Shown: piece by piece, positions 52,184-60,903 of the stretch | Layout: each line of letters opens with the position of its first letter | Numbering within the stretch: position 1 is the stretch's first letter | Assembly: GCA_040766585.1 (NCBI GenBank) | Contig: JAXGQE010000003.1 | Location: 1 to 64,000 of the forward strand | Direction of reading: 5' to 3' | DNA: 64,000 nucleotides | Source: JAXGQE01 sp040766585 | Lineage (GTDB): Bacteria; Bacillota; SLNR01 | The notes under the pieces: generated by a model | Databases searched by the model: none | What the model was told of the DNA's origin: nothing | The model's input: the letters and a program-made list of their open reading frames with translations, nothing else | Position numbers and translations under genes: made by a program

Positions 52184-52299
52184 CACTATTTCCTCTGAAT
52201 TCTTCGCATTTTAGAATATCCCTTCAGAAAATGTGAAGAACTGGCATAAATACAGTATTTTTCTATGAATGGATTGACATAATTGTTGAATGAGAGTAC

Positions 52300-52314
52300 A
52301 GTAATATCGTTACT
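52300..52314. promoter_or_regulatory. Inverted repeat, possible PadR operator
   Basis: AGTAA and TTACT flank TATCG about 30 bases before the PadR start, downstream of a TTGACA at 52273-52278. PadR regulators commonly bind such repeats in their own promoter. Confidence 0.4.
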
Positions 52315-52345
52315 ATATGCAATATGCAGATAGCAGGTGAGATTG

Positions 52346-52720
52346 ATGTGCAGCCATGATGAAGCACGACAAAAAAGACATAAGAAAGAACGCATGCTGG
52401 AAATATGCATTCTTACTCTGGTAAATCATGAGATGATGCATGGATACCGGATATTGGAATTGCTGCAGAGATTTGGCTATCAACCGGAGGATGTGGATAT
52501 CAGTACCGTCTACCGAACGCTGCATAGACTGGAAAACCACGACCGCATTATCTCCACATGGGAGGATAGTTCGCTGGGTCCCAACAAACGGATCTATGCC
52601 ATTACAGAAACGGGACGGAGAATGTTGGCAGACCATATAGAGCATATGAAACAAAGGATGCAGGTAATGAAACAACTGATTGATCTCAATGAAGGGAAGA
52701 TGAGGTTGGACTTGGATTAA
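52346..52720 (+). CDS. PadR family transcriptional regulator
   Basis: A 124-residue winged-helix regulator. The PadR pattern is clear: ICILTLVNHEMMHGYRILEL (helix 1), VDISTVYRTLHRLENHDRI (recognition helix) and SSLGPNKRIYAITETGRRML (wing), followed by a C-terminal dimerisation helix. PadR proteins usually repress a neighbouring efflux pump until a compound binds; the ABC exporter pair starts 165 bases downstream on the same strand. The ATG at 52346 follows AGGTGAG. An inverted repeat at 52300-52314 may be its operator. Confidence 0.92.
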   Translation: MCSHDEARQKRHKKERMLEICILTLVNHEMMHGYRILELLQRFGYQPEDVDISTVYRTLHRLENHDRIISTWEDSSLGPNKRIYAITETGRRMLADHIEHMKQRMQVMKQLIDLNEGKMRLDLD

Positions 52721-52885
52721 TATACTGTGAAAAAAATCGCCTTTGGATTCAAAGTGCCCAAATTGTCTTTGAAATAGCTTTTCGGGAGATAATACCCCGG
52801 CGAATGCTTAGTGCTGGCTTGCTTGGGATAATCCTGATAAAATGGTACCCTTATTGATTTCTCTCAGAGGAAGGTAGGAATCGGT

Positions 52886-54745
52886 ATGAGCGGAGCATCA
52901 AATGCCGAAGTTTTGAAAAAATCAAAGCCGAAAGAGGAGATGGCAAAAAGACCTCCGGGTAAGCCCAAGGGCAGTGTGTTTCCCATTCTAAGAAGACTGC
53001 TCTCCTATACTTATCCTCATCGGGGGTACTACTTGCTGCTCATCGTTGGATTTGTTCTATCCTCGGCCTTCAGCCTCGTGCCGCCCTGGCTGATCCGCAT
53101 TGCGCTGGATCAGTATTTGAATCCGGAAGGTGTGCAGAAGCTATGGATGATCAGCGGGCTCATGATCGGTTTTTCTGTACTGCAGGGGGCGGTGGACTAC
53201 TTTAATCGGTATCTGTCGGAATCCAGAGGGCAGCAAATCGTATACACCATTCGCCAGAATACGTATCGGCATTTGCTTTCATTATCATTTTCATATTTTG
53301 ATCACGCCCGCACGGGGGATATTATGTCGAGGGTGACCGCTGATGCTGAAACACTGCAGGTTTTCTTTGGATTTGCAGTGGTGCATCTTGTTAACAACAC
53401 CCTGTTTCTTTTGGGTGTATTTGGAGTTATGTTTATCTGGAGTCCATATCTGGCTCTGCTCTATCTGGGGATTCTCCCGTTTTTCATTTTTGGTATCACC
53501 CGATACGCATTTATTGTCCGCCCGGCTTTCGCCAAGACCCGAAAAGCACTGGGAGATCTGACCAACACAATTCGTGAGCAGCTCCAGGGAATTCAGGTAA
53601 TCAAAATCTTCGGCCGAGAAAAGGAATCCACTGCGACTGTCAAAGAGATGAATGACCGGTATGTTGATGTGAATCTGGAAGCAGGCAAAATCTCTTCGTT
53701 TTGGATGCCGTTTGTTACCGTGCTGGTGGGAGTGAGCACAGGACTGATTATCTGGTTCGCCGGACGATTAGTGATCCAAGAAGTTTTGACCATCGGCATC
53801 CTCATCGGTTTTACGACTTACATTGGTATGATGATGAGACCCATTCGTCAGACCGGCATGCTGGTGGGACAGGTCATTAATGCAGCAGCATCCGCCGAAC
53901 GGATCTTTGAGGTGATGGATACTCAGCCGGATGTGGACGATTTACCGGGGGCCACAGAACTAGCAGCGGTGAAAGGGGATGTGGAATACCGGGATGTTTC
54001 GTTTGGGTATGCCTCCGGCAACCTGGTCCTGCACAGTGTATCTTTCACAGCCCGGGCAGGTGAAACAGTGGCCATTGTTGGACCAACCGGTGCGGGAAAA
54101 TCCACCCTGATTCACCTGCTTCCGCGCTTTTATGATGCCACTGCGGGATCCGTACTGATTGACGGAAAGGATATCCGAAAATCCACTGTGGAGAGCTTGC
54201 GCCGTCACATCGGGATCGTTTTGCAGCATACGTTCCTTTTCAATTTATCAGTAAAGGATAATATTGCTTTTGGACAGCCAGATGTCGATATCGTCACGAT
54301 TCGCAATGCAGCCAAAGCCGCTGAGATCGATGATTTCATTATGTCCCTTCCGCTGCAGTACGAGACTACCATTGGAGAACGAGGTGTACGGCTTTCCGGA
54401 GGACAGAGACAGCGAATTGCGATTGCCAGGACTTTGCTGATGGATCCACCGATTCTTATATTGGATGAACCCACATCCAGCGTGGATGCAGAAACCGACG
54501 AGAAAATCCAGAAGGCCATTGCCAGGCTGTGTGAAAACCGAACGGTATTTGTTATCGCTCACCGGTTGTGGACAATCCAGAATGCTGATCGAATTTTAGT
54601 ACTGCAAAACGGAGAAGTAGTACAGTTTGGAACACCTCAAAAACTGGTTGAAGAAGACGGGTTGTTTCGAGATATCTACACCCTTCAGGTAGATAGTGAG
54701 AATTTTGATTTGGGTCCATCAACCGAGGAAAGGGGTGAGGAGTAA
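52886..54745 (+). CDS. ABC exporter half-transporter, first subunit
   Basis: A 619-residue type-IV ABC exporter subunit: a basic N-terminal tail (residues 1-35), six membrane helices (about 36-330) and an ATP-binding domain with Walker A GPTGAGKS, signature LSGGQRQR and Walker B ILILDEPTSS; the H-loop is IAHR. With the second subunit it should form a heterodimeric multidrug or lipid exporter (BmrCD/LmrCD-like). In heterodimers one ATP site is often altered, with the change seen after Walker B: here the glutamate is present (DEP). It lies downstream of PadR, and its stop is one base before the second subunit's start. Confidence 0.93.
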   Translation: MSGASNAEVLKKSKPKEEMAKRPPGKPKGSVFPILRRLLSYTYPHRGYYLLLIVGFVLSSAFSLVPPWLIRIALDQYLNPEGVQKLWMISGLMIGFSVLQGAVDYFNRYLSESRGQQIVYTIRQNTYRHLLSLSFSYFDHARTGDIMSRVTADAETLQVFFGFAVVHLVNNTLFLLGVFGVMFIWSPYLALLYLGILPFFIFGITRYAFIVRPAFAKTRKALGDLTNTIREQLQGIQVIKIFGREKESTATVKEMNDRYVDVNLEAGKISSFWMPFVTVLVGVSTGLIIWFAGRLVIQEVLTIGILIGFTTYIGMMMRPIRQTGMLVGQVINAAASAERIFEVMDTQPDVDDLPGATELAAVKGDVEYRDVSFGYASGNLVLHSVSFTARAGETVAIVGPTGAGKSTLIHLLPRFYDATAGSVLIDGKDIRKSTVESLRRHIGIVLQHTFLFNLSVKDNIAFGQPDVDIVTIRNAAKAAEIDDFIMSLPLQYETTIGERGVRLSGGQRQRIAIARTLLMDPPILILDEPTSSVDAETDEKIQKAIARLCENRTVFVIAHRLWTIQNADRILVLQNGEVVQFGTPQKLVEEDGLFRDIYTLQVDSENFDLGPSTEERGEE

Positions 54746-54746
54746 C

Positions 54747-56546
54747 ATGGGTATGCACGGCGGATTTATGCATGGGGCCAGCAGGGAGCAAGAAAATTAC
54801 CGGCTGAAGGATCTGGACCGTGAAGTGATACGAATGTTTCAGCGGTACCTGCAGCCATACAAAGGTATACTGGTGTTTTCTCTCACCATGATGTTCATCA
54901 TGTCCGGGATGACGCTGATTGCACCGTATCTTTCCAAAGTAGCGGTGGACGAATACATAGCCAATGGAAATTATCAGGGATTGAATCTGATCCTGGGATC
55001 CTACGCGGTTGTCTATGCTGTATATTGGGTTACTTCCTATCAGGGCAGCTTCTCATCTAGAAAGCTGGGACAGTGGGTGATTGCGGACATTCGCAAGGAT
55101 CTTTTCGCGCATATCGCTTCCTTATCTCTGGATTTCTTTGGGGAACGGCAGACCGGGGCCATTATGTCCCGCCTGACCAACGATATCGACGCGTTAAATG
55201 AATTCATTTCCAGCGGTATTGTCAGTCTCATCAGCGGCTTGATTACAGTCATCGGTGTGCTGGTAATCATGTTTTTCATGAATCCATGGTTGTCCCTGGT
55301 GGTGCTATTGACGGTCCCCATCATTTTCGGCGGCTCCATGCTGATGGGACGATACATGCGTCAAGCATATGGGCAGGTGCGGCAGAAAGTGGGAGCGCTC
55401 AATGCCGGTGTGGAAGAGAATCTGTCCGGTATTCGCGTAGTCCAATCCATGTCGCAGGAAACCAGCAATGAAGGTCACTTTGAAAAGCTGAACCGGGAAA
55501 ACCTGGCAGCGCACATTAAAGCGGTGGCTGTTACTGCATTGTTTTTCCCGTTTATGTCAGTATCCAGTTCTTTGGGCACTGCTTTTGTGGTTTTAGCGGG
55601 GGGTATATTGGTGATCCGGGGACAGGCCACGGTCGGACTGATCTTAGCTTTCATCGGGTACTTGAACCGCATGTTTATGCCGTTAAGGGAACTAAGTCAG
55701 ATTTACAGTGTCTATCAATCAGCAGCTGCTTCGGCAGAACGCATCTACAGATATATGCAAAAAGAACCATCCATTAAAGAACCCGCGCATCCAGCCGAAA
55801 TCAAAGATCCGGTTACCGGCAGCATTGAATTTGATCACGTGACGTTTTCCTATAACCCGGATCAGCCGGTGTTGAAAGGAATTCACTTTCTCATTCCGGC
55901 TGGACAGACTACTGCGTTGGTGGGACCGACGGGAGCTGGGAAATCTACATTGATCAAATTGCTAGCGCGTCTTTACGATCCCAAAGAGGGATCCGTCAGA
56001 ATTGACGGGATTCCTGTTTCAGAATTCTCGCTGCAAAAACTGAGAGAAGCCGTCATGGTGGTGCCGCAGGAGGTCTTTCTCTTTACTGGAACCATTATGG
56101 ATAATATTCGTTACGGTCGCCCTGGTTCCACCGATGATGAAGTGAGGCAAGCGGCTGTCCAGGCCAATGCGGATGAATTTATCAGCAAATTGCCCAAAAA
56201 ATATGCCACTCAGGTTGGTGAAGGCGGCATGCTCCTTTCCGGAGGTCAAAGGCAGCTGATTGCATTTGCTCGAGCCATACTGGCCGACCGGCCAATTCTG
56301 GTGCTTGATGAGGCCACATCCAGCGTGGATGCGGCTACAGAAGTCTTGATTCAAAGAGCACTGGACCATCTTCTGCTGGGACGGACTTCCATCATCATTG
56401 CTCACCGGTTTACCACATTGCGGCGTGCTGAGCGGATTGCCGTGTTGGAAGATGGTGCTCTGGTGGGATACGACACCCATGATCGTCTTCTGGAAACATC
56501 CCACCTCTATCGGAGCCTGTATGAGAAGCAGTGGAAAGCAGACTAA
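54747..56546 (+). CDS. ABC exporter half-transporter, second subunit
   Basis: A 599-residue partner of the preceding protein, with six membrane helices (about 40-320) and an ATP-binding domain: GPTGAGKS, LSGGQRQL, ILVLDEATSS and IAHR. The N-terminus starts with MGMHGGFMHGASREQENY, a methionine- and histidine-rich tail. All key residues for hydrolysis are present. The gene starts one base after the first subunit's stop, so the two are made together. GAGGAG precedes the ATG. Efflux of toxic compounds under PadR control is the likely role; the substrate is unknown. Confidence 0.93.
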   Translation: MGMHGGFMHGASREQENYRLKDLDREVIRMFQRYLQPYKGILVFSLTMMFIMSGMTLIAPYLSKVAVDEYIANGNYQGLNLILGSYAVVYAVYWVTSYQGSFSSRKLGQWVIADIRKDLFAHIASLSLDFFGERQTGAIMSRLTNDIDALNEFISSGIVSLISGLITVIGVLVIMFFMNPWLSLVVLLTVPIIFGGSMLMGRYMRQAYGQVRQKVGALNAGVEENLSGIRVVQSMSQETSNEGHFEKLNRENLAAHIKAVAVTALFFPFMSVSSSLGTAFVVLAGGILVIRGQATVGLILAFIGYLNRMFMPLRELSQIYSVYQSAAASAERIYRYMQKEPSIKEPAHPAEIKDPVTGSIEFDHVTFSYNPDQPVLKGIHFLIPAGQTTALVGPTGAGKSTLIKLLARLYDPKEGSVRIDGIPVSEFSLQKLREAVMVVPQEVFLFTGTIMDNIRYGRPGSTDDEVRQAAVQANADEFISKLPKKYATQVGEGGMLLSGGQRQLIAFARAILADRPILVLDEATSSVDAATEVLIQRALDHLLLGRTSIIIAHRFTTLRRAERIAVLEDGALVGYDTHDRLLETSHLYRSLYEKQWKAD

Positions 56547-56569
56547 TGGTTTTAATTGGGGGAAAGACG

Positions 56570-57079
56570 ATGAATATCTGGACATATCCTTCACCGTGGG
56601 GTGCAGTCACAATCCAGAGCAGAGAAAAAGAAATTGTACATGTGTACTTGCCTGGGAGAAAGATTCCTCAAGGTCTTACCATTTTTGAAGATGATGTGCT
56701 GAAAGAGGCGGGCCGTCAGCTTCATGATTATCTGAACCATCGGCGTCAAAAGTTTAATCTGCCTCTTGCACCCGAGGGTTCAGACTTTATGCTCTCTGTG
56801 TGGAAATTGCTGCAGGACATCCCTTACGGGGATATGACGACCTACAAAGAGATCGCAGAAGCCCTAAACCGTCCAAAAGCTTTCCGGGCCGTGGGGATGG
56901 CCAACGCCCGCAATCCACTGGCTATATTCATTCCCTGTCATCGGGTAATTGGATCCGATGGGTCATTGACGGGGTTTGGAGGAGGTCTTTCCATGAAAAA
57001 AGGGCTGTTGGCCTTGGAAAAAGAGGGAGTATCCAAGCAGAAGTTGGGTACATGGCAAAATACTGAACAAACGAATTGA
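56570..57079 (+). CDS. ogt: Methylated-DNA--protein-cysteine methyltransferase (Ogt/MGMT)
   Basis: A 169-residue DNA repair protein that transfers alkyl groups from O6-alkylguanine to its own cysteine. The active site IPCHRVIGSDGSLTGFGGG is complete, preceded by the DNA-binding helix GDMTTYKEIAEALNRPKAFR with the arginine finger and ANARNPLAIF. The length is normal. The ATG follows GGGGGAAAG. It lies 23 bases after the ABC exporter and may be carried on that transcript; a terminator follows. Confidence 0.94.
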   Translation: MNIWTYPSPWGAVTIQSREKEIVHVYLPGRKIPQGLTIFEDDVLKEAGRQLHDYLNHRRQKFNLPLAPEGSDFMLSVWKLLQDIPYGDMTTYKEIAEALNRPKAFRAVGMANARNPLAIFIPCHRVIGSDGSLTGFGGGLSMKKGLLALEKEGVSKQKLGTWQNTEQTN

Positions 57080-57089
57080 AGATCCAGAG

Positions 57090-57124
57090 AAAAGTCCGCC
57101 TCTGAATTGCAGAAGCGGACTTTT
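57090..57124. terminator. Bidirectional terminator
   Basis: Perfect 10-bp stem AAAAGTCCGC / GCGGACTTTT between the converging ogt and pyruvate carboxylase genes. Confidence 0.88.
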
Positions 57125-57129
57125 GATGA

Positions 57130-57621
57130 TCATGATACGGTGTGAGGAGAAATTTTCATAAGCAACTGCCCGGATTTGACATCATCGGCATTGTGCACAA
57201 ATATTTTGGCGACGTATCCTTCTATCTGAGCTGTTACAGTGGTTTCCATCTTCATAGCTTCAATAACCGCCAAGGGCTGTCCTTTCAGCACGGCAACACC
57301 CTCTTCGACCAACACGGACAGAACCTTGCCCGGGATCGAAGCACCCACGTCCATTGGATCTCCCGGATCGGCCATAATCAGCAGATCCATCGGCTCCACA
57401 GCCGCAGAAGTGCGATCCAGGACTCGAACCTCTCTGCGATTCCCGTTTACCTCATAGATCAATGTGCGATATCCATTGGGCATCACGGCTCCGATCTGAA
57501 CAAGCCGGATAACCATGGTTTTGCCTTCAGCCACTTCATATTCACAGGTTTCGCCTTCCCGCAGCCCATGAAAGAAGATATCGCTGCCCATGCGGGTGAG
57601 CTGCCGTTTTCCTGCACCCAT
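57130..57621 (-). CDS. pycA: Pyruvate carboxylase C-terminal part (biotin carrier domain), split off by a frameshift
   Basis: A 163-residue frame that continues the pyruvate carboxylase gene. From LTRMGSDIFFHGLREGE onward it matches the end of the carboxyltransferase/tetramerisation region, and it ends in the biotinyl domain with AVIEAMKMET (biotin on the lysine). It overlaps the long upstream frame by 139 bases in another frame. One extra base in the A4 run (57607-57610, read as T on the plus strand) joins both into a protein of normal length. The apparent ATG start has no ribosome binding site and is internal to the original gene. Confidence 0.85.
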   Translation of the reverse strand: MGAGKRQLTRMGSDIFFHGLREGETCEYEVAEGKTMVIRLVQIGAVMPNGYRTLIYEVNGNRREVRVLDRTSAAVEPMDLLIMADPGDPMDVGASIPGKVLSVLVEEGVAVLKGQPLAVIEAMKMETTVTAQIEGYVAKIFVHNADDVKSGQLLMKISPHTVS

Positions 57622-60572
57622 TCCAGGTATTCAGCAAACATTTTCGGATACAGAGCGCTGCTGATCAGTTCAGTTTCGTCGAATTGTCTGCCAAACCGTG
57701 TGCTAAGGTCACGCTGAATGGCTGAAAAATCCTGATGGGGGAGTAGTTCACCCGGTCGGCACCGAATGGGTTTCCGGTCCCCCAAGACCAGTCTCTGCAG
57801 ATCTTCAGGGAAACCTCCCTCTGGTTGTCCCATCATGCCCTCAAAATATGAAACAACGGAATCTGGGTAAGCCAGGCCGCGCCCCTTGATGAAAATGTTT
57901 TCGGGAGTCAGGTTGTTGCGAACCATAAATATGGCCATATCTCCTACAGCTTTGGAAGAGGGCGTGACCTTAACGATGTCACCAAACATGGAATTGACAG
58001 TGCGAAACATCTCTTTCACTTCAGAGAAACGGTCTCCCAATCCAAAGCTCTCTACCTGAGGCTTCAGATTGGAGTATTGGCCTCCGGGAATCTCGTAGCG
58101 GTAGATATCGGTTGTGGCCGATGTCAGATCCGATTCATAGGCGGAATAGACCGGTCTGACCGCTGTCCAGTAATTGTTCAGCTGCTGGATATTGGACAAC
58201 TTCAGTCCGGTGTCTCTTTCAGTGTTCTCCAGGGCAGCTACGATGGAATCCAGGGGAGGCTGGCTGGTGACCCCGGCCATGCTGTTGAATGCAGTGTCGA
58301 CAATATCGGCTCCAGCTTCCGCAGCCATTAGCATGGCGGCGACTCCGTTGCCGGTAGTATCATGAGTGTGAACATGAATCGGAATGTTGACTTCTTGCTT
58401 CAGTGCTTTCACCAATTGAAAGGCGGCATAAGGTTTCAACAGTGCGGACATGTCTTTGATGGCCAGAATGTGTGCGCCCCGGCGTTCAATCTCTCGGGCC
58501 AGACGAATATAATAGTCCAGTGTGTATTTTTCCCGATTTCTGTCCAGAAGATCCCCGGTATAGCAGATAGCAACTTCGGCTACTTTCCCGGAACGGAGTA
58601 CTTCATCGATGGCAACGGTCATGCCGTCGATCCAGTTCAGTGAGTCAAAAATTCGAAACACATCAATTCCTCTCTCAGCCGCCAGACAGATGAGTTTTCG
58701 GATGACATTGTCCGGATAGTTCTGATACCCGACACCATTGGCACCCCGCAACAGCATCTGCAGCAGGATGTTGGGAATCCGCTGCCTCAGGACTTCCAGT
58801 CGCTCCCACGGGCTTTCTTTGAGAAAACGATACGCCACGTCAAAAGTGGCACCGCCCCACATTTCAATGGAGAAAAGTTCCGGAGCCAAGGCCGCTGTTG
58901 CCGGTGCAATGCGTGCCATATCCCGGGTCCTCATACGGGTTGCCATCAGTGATTGGTGAGCATCCCGCATGGTGGTATCGGTTAACAGCAGTTTGTTCTG
59001 CTGTTGAATCCACGAGATTAGACCATCCACACCATGATTGTCCAGAATCTGACGAGTGCCCGCAGGCGGCGGAGATGTGAACTCCGGTACAATGGGAACA
59101 TCAAATTCGCATTTTTGTGATCCGGCAGCATTCACGACTCGTTCGGATATGAAATTCAGCACCTGGATTTCTTTGTTCTGCTTCGGACGGATCTCAGTAA
59201 GTTCCGGATATCGCTGAATAAAGTGAGTAGTGCACCGGCCTTGTCGGAACACTTCATGGTTGAGTACATTGATTAAAAAAGCGGTGTTGGTTTTGACACC
59301 TTCTACTTTGATTTCACGTACAGAACGAATCTGTTTTCGGACAGCGTCTTCAAAAGTACGTCCCCAGGATGTTGATTTCACCAGAAGGCTGTCATAGTAG
59401 GGAGTGATTTCAGCTCCGGTGAATGCATTTCCTCCATCCAGGCGCACTCCGAATCCCCCTCCAGATCGATAGACATCCAAACGGCCGGTATCAGGGGCAA
59501 AGTTGTTCGCTGGATCTTCAGTCGTTACCCGGCACTGTATTGAAAATCCCCGGCTTTGAATCATTTCCTGATTTGGAAGGTTAATCTCTGGAGAATCCAG
59601 TGAATACCCTTCGGCGATAAGGATTTGCGCCTGGACAATATCAATTCCGGTGATCATTTCTGTTACAGTATGTTCAACCTGAATTCGGGGGTTCATCTCA
59701 ATGAAATAGTGCTGTTCATTTTTATCCACCAGAAATTCGCAGGTACCGGCGCTGAAATAGGAGACCGATTGGGCGATTTTTACTGCATCAGCGCATATGG
59801 ATTCACGACATTTTGCAGAGACAGAAAACGCTGGAGCGTATTCAATGATTTTTTGATGCCGCCGCTGAACGGAGCAATCCCTCTCAAAAAGGTGAACCAG
59901 GTTGCCGTACTGATCCCCCAGGATCTGAACTTCAATGTGCTTAGGCTCTTCGATAAATTTTTCCATAAACACATCTCGAACACCAAATGAGCGCAGTGCT
60001 TCACTCTGGGCAGACTGGAATTCTTCATTCATAACCAATGGGTCTCTGACAATTCGCATGCCGCGTCCTCCGCCACCAGCAGCGGCTTTTAGAATCACCG
60101 GATACCCTATGCTCTGGGCTGTAGCCAACGCTTCTTCGGTGGAACGGAGAGGGGAAGGACTGCCCGGAATGATTCGAACCCCCGCTCGATCGGCTACAAT
60201 CTTAGAGCGGATTTTATCTCCCATCTGCTGCATCAGCTGAGCAGAAGGGCCGATAAAGACAATCCCTGCCTTTTCACACTTTTCTGCAAACAATGGATTT
60301 TCTGCCAGAAATCCGTATCCGGGATGGATGGCATCGACTCCTTTGCTGACTGCCAGGCGAATGATGTCGTCCATGTCCAGATAGGCTTCGATGGGACTTT
60401 TGTTCCTTCCTATCAGGTATGACTCGTCCGCTTTGAGACGAAAAAGTGCATTGCGTTCTTCATGGGAGTAGACCGCACATGTACGGATCCCCAGCTCGTG
60501 ACAGGCACGAAAGACACGGATGGCAATTTCACCCCGGTTTGCCACCATAACCCGTTTAAATCGAGAAACCAT
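57483..60572 (-). CDS. pycA: Pyruvate carboxylase, biotin carboxylase and carboxyltransferase part (frameshifted near its end)
   Basis: The enzyme carboxylates pyruvate to oxaloacetate using ATP and bicarbonate. Residues 1-450 form the biotin carboxylase (MVANRGEIAIRVFRA at the start, GGGGRGM ATP-grasp loop), and residues 520 to about 990 the carboxyltransferase with TTMRDAHQSLMATRMR and the metal-site HVHTHDTTGNG. The frame is true until about residue 1000 (QEN), then runs out of frame for some 40 residues, while the real continuation lies at 57130-57621. A single missing base at 57607-57610 explains this. The ATG at 60572 is chosen from AGGGGG 9 bases upstream; 60578 is an alternative. Confidence 0.9.
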   Translation of the reverse strand: MVSRFKRVMVANRGEIAIRVFRACHELGIRTCAVYSHEERNALFRLKADESYLIGRNKSPIEAYLDMDDIIRLAVSKGVDAIHPGYGFLAENPLFAEKCEKAGIVFIGPSAQLMQQMGDKIRSKIVADRAGVRIIPGSPSPLRSTEEALATAQSIGYPVILKAAAGGGGRGMRIVRDPLVMNEEFQSAQSEALRSFGVRDVFMEKFIEEPKHIEVQILGDQYGNLVHLFERDCSVQRRHQKIIEYAPAFSVSAKCRESICADAVKIAQSVSYFSAGTCEFLVDKNEQHYFIEMNPRIQVEHTVTEMITGIDIVQAQILIAEGYSLDSPEINLPNQEMIQSRGFSIQCRVTTEDPANNFAPDTGRLDVYRSGGGFGVRLDGGNAFTGAEITPYYDSLLVKSTSWGRTFEDAVRKQIRSVREIKVEGVKTNTAFLINVLNHEVFRQGRCTTHFIQRYPELTEIRPKQNKEIQVLNFISERVVNAAGSQKCEFDVPIVPEFTSPPPAGTRQILDNHGVDGLISWIQQQNKLLLTDTTMRDAHQSLMATRMRTRDMARIAPATAALAPELFSIEMWGGATFDVAYRFLKESPWERLEVLRQRIPNILLQMLLRGANGVGYQNYPDNVIRKLICLAAERGIDVFRIFDSLNWIDGMTVAIDEVLRSGKVAEVAICYTGDLLDRNREKYTLDYYIRLAREIERRGAHILAIKDMSALLKPYAAFQLVKALKQEVNIPIHVHTHDTTGNGVAAMLMAAEAGADIVDTAFNSMAGVTSQPPLDSIVAALENTERDTGLKLSNIQQLNNYWTAVRPVYSAYESDLTSATTDIYRYEIPGGQYSNLKPQVESFGLGDRFSEVKEMFRTVNSMFGDIVKVTPSSKAVGDMAIFMVRNNLTPENIFIKGRGLAYPDSVVSYFEGMMGQPEGGFPEDLQRLVLGDRKPIRCRPGELLPHQDFSAIQRDLSTRFGRQFDETELISSALYPKMFAEYLEWVQENGSSPAWAAISSFMGCGKAKPVNMKWLKAKPWLSGLFRSEP

Positions 60573-60903
60573 GACCATCGACCCCCTATTTGCTTGCATT
60601 TTATACAATGCCAAGTATATCAGAGATTTGGCGTGCAATTCAAGCACTGTTTCACGAAGATGATGAGCGGCGAAACAAGTTTATCAGACTGTAGGTTCCA
60701 AAGAAAGCATATAAGTCAGCGGAATCGGTGTTTTCGGTATCCGAGAAAATACAATATGTATGTGAATTTGCAATTATCAGTCTCATGACTGTGTCAAAGC
60801 ACGGGATCATGGGGCAGGAATTCTTCTATTCAACCTATAATCTTTTTGAGGTGAAGATTATTCTTCCATGCAGCTGGCAATGACAGAGGAGGAGCCTTGT
60901 CCA
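60573..60903. other. 331-base divergent intergenic region
   Basis: It lies between pyruvate carboxylase and the potassium transporter. A TATAAT at 60836-60841 could be the -10 box of the transporter gene but has no good -35. I looked for a c-di-AMP (ydaO) riboswitch, common before such genes, and did not see its conserved blocks. Confidence 0.4.

Noticed and set aside
60573..60903. c-di-AMP (ydaO) riboswitch upstream of the potassium transporter
   Set aside because: Expected from biology, but the conserved blocks of that RNA were not found in the sequence.
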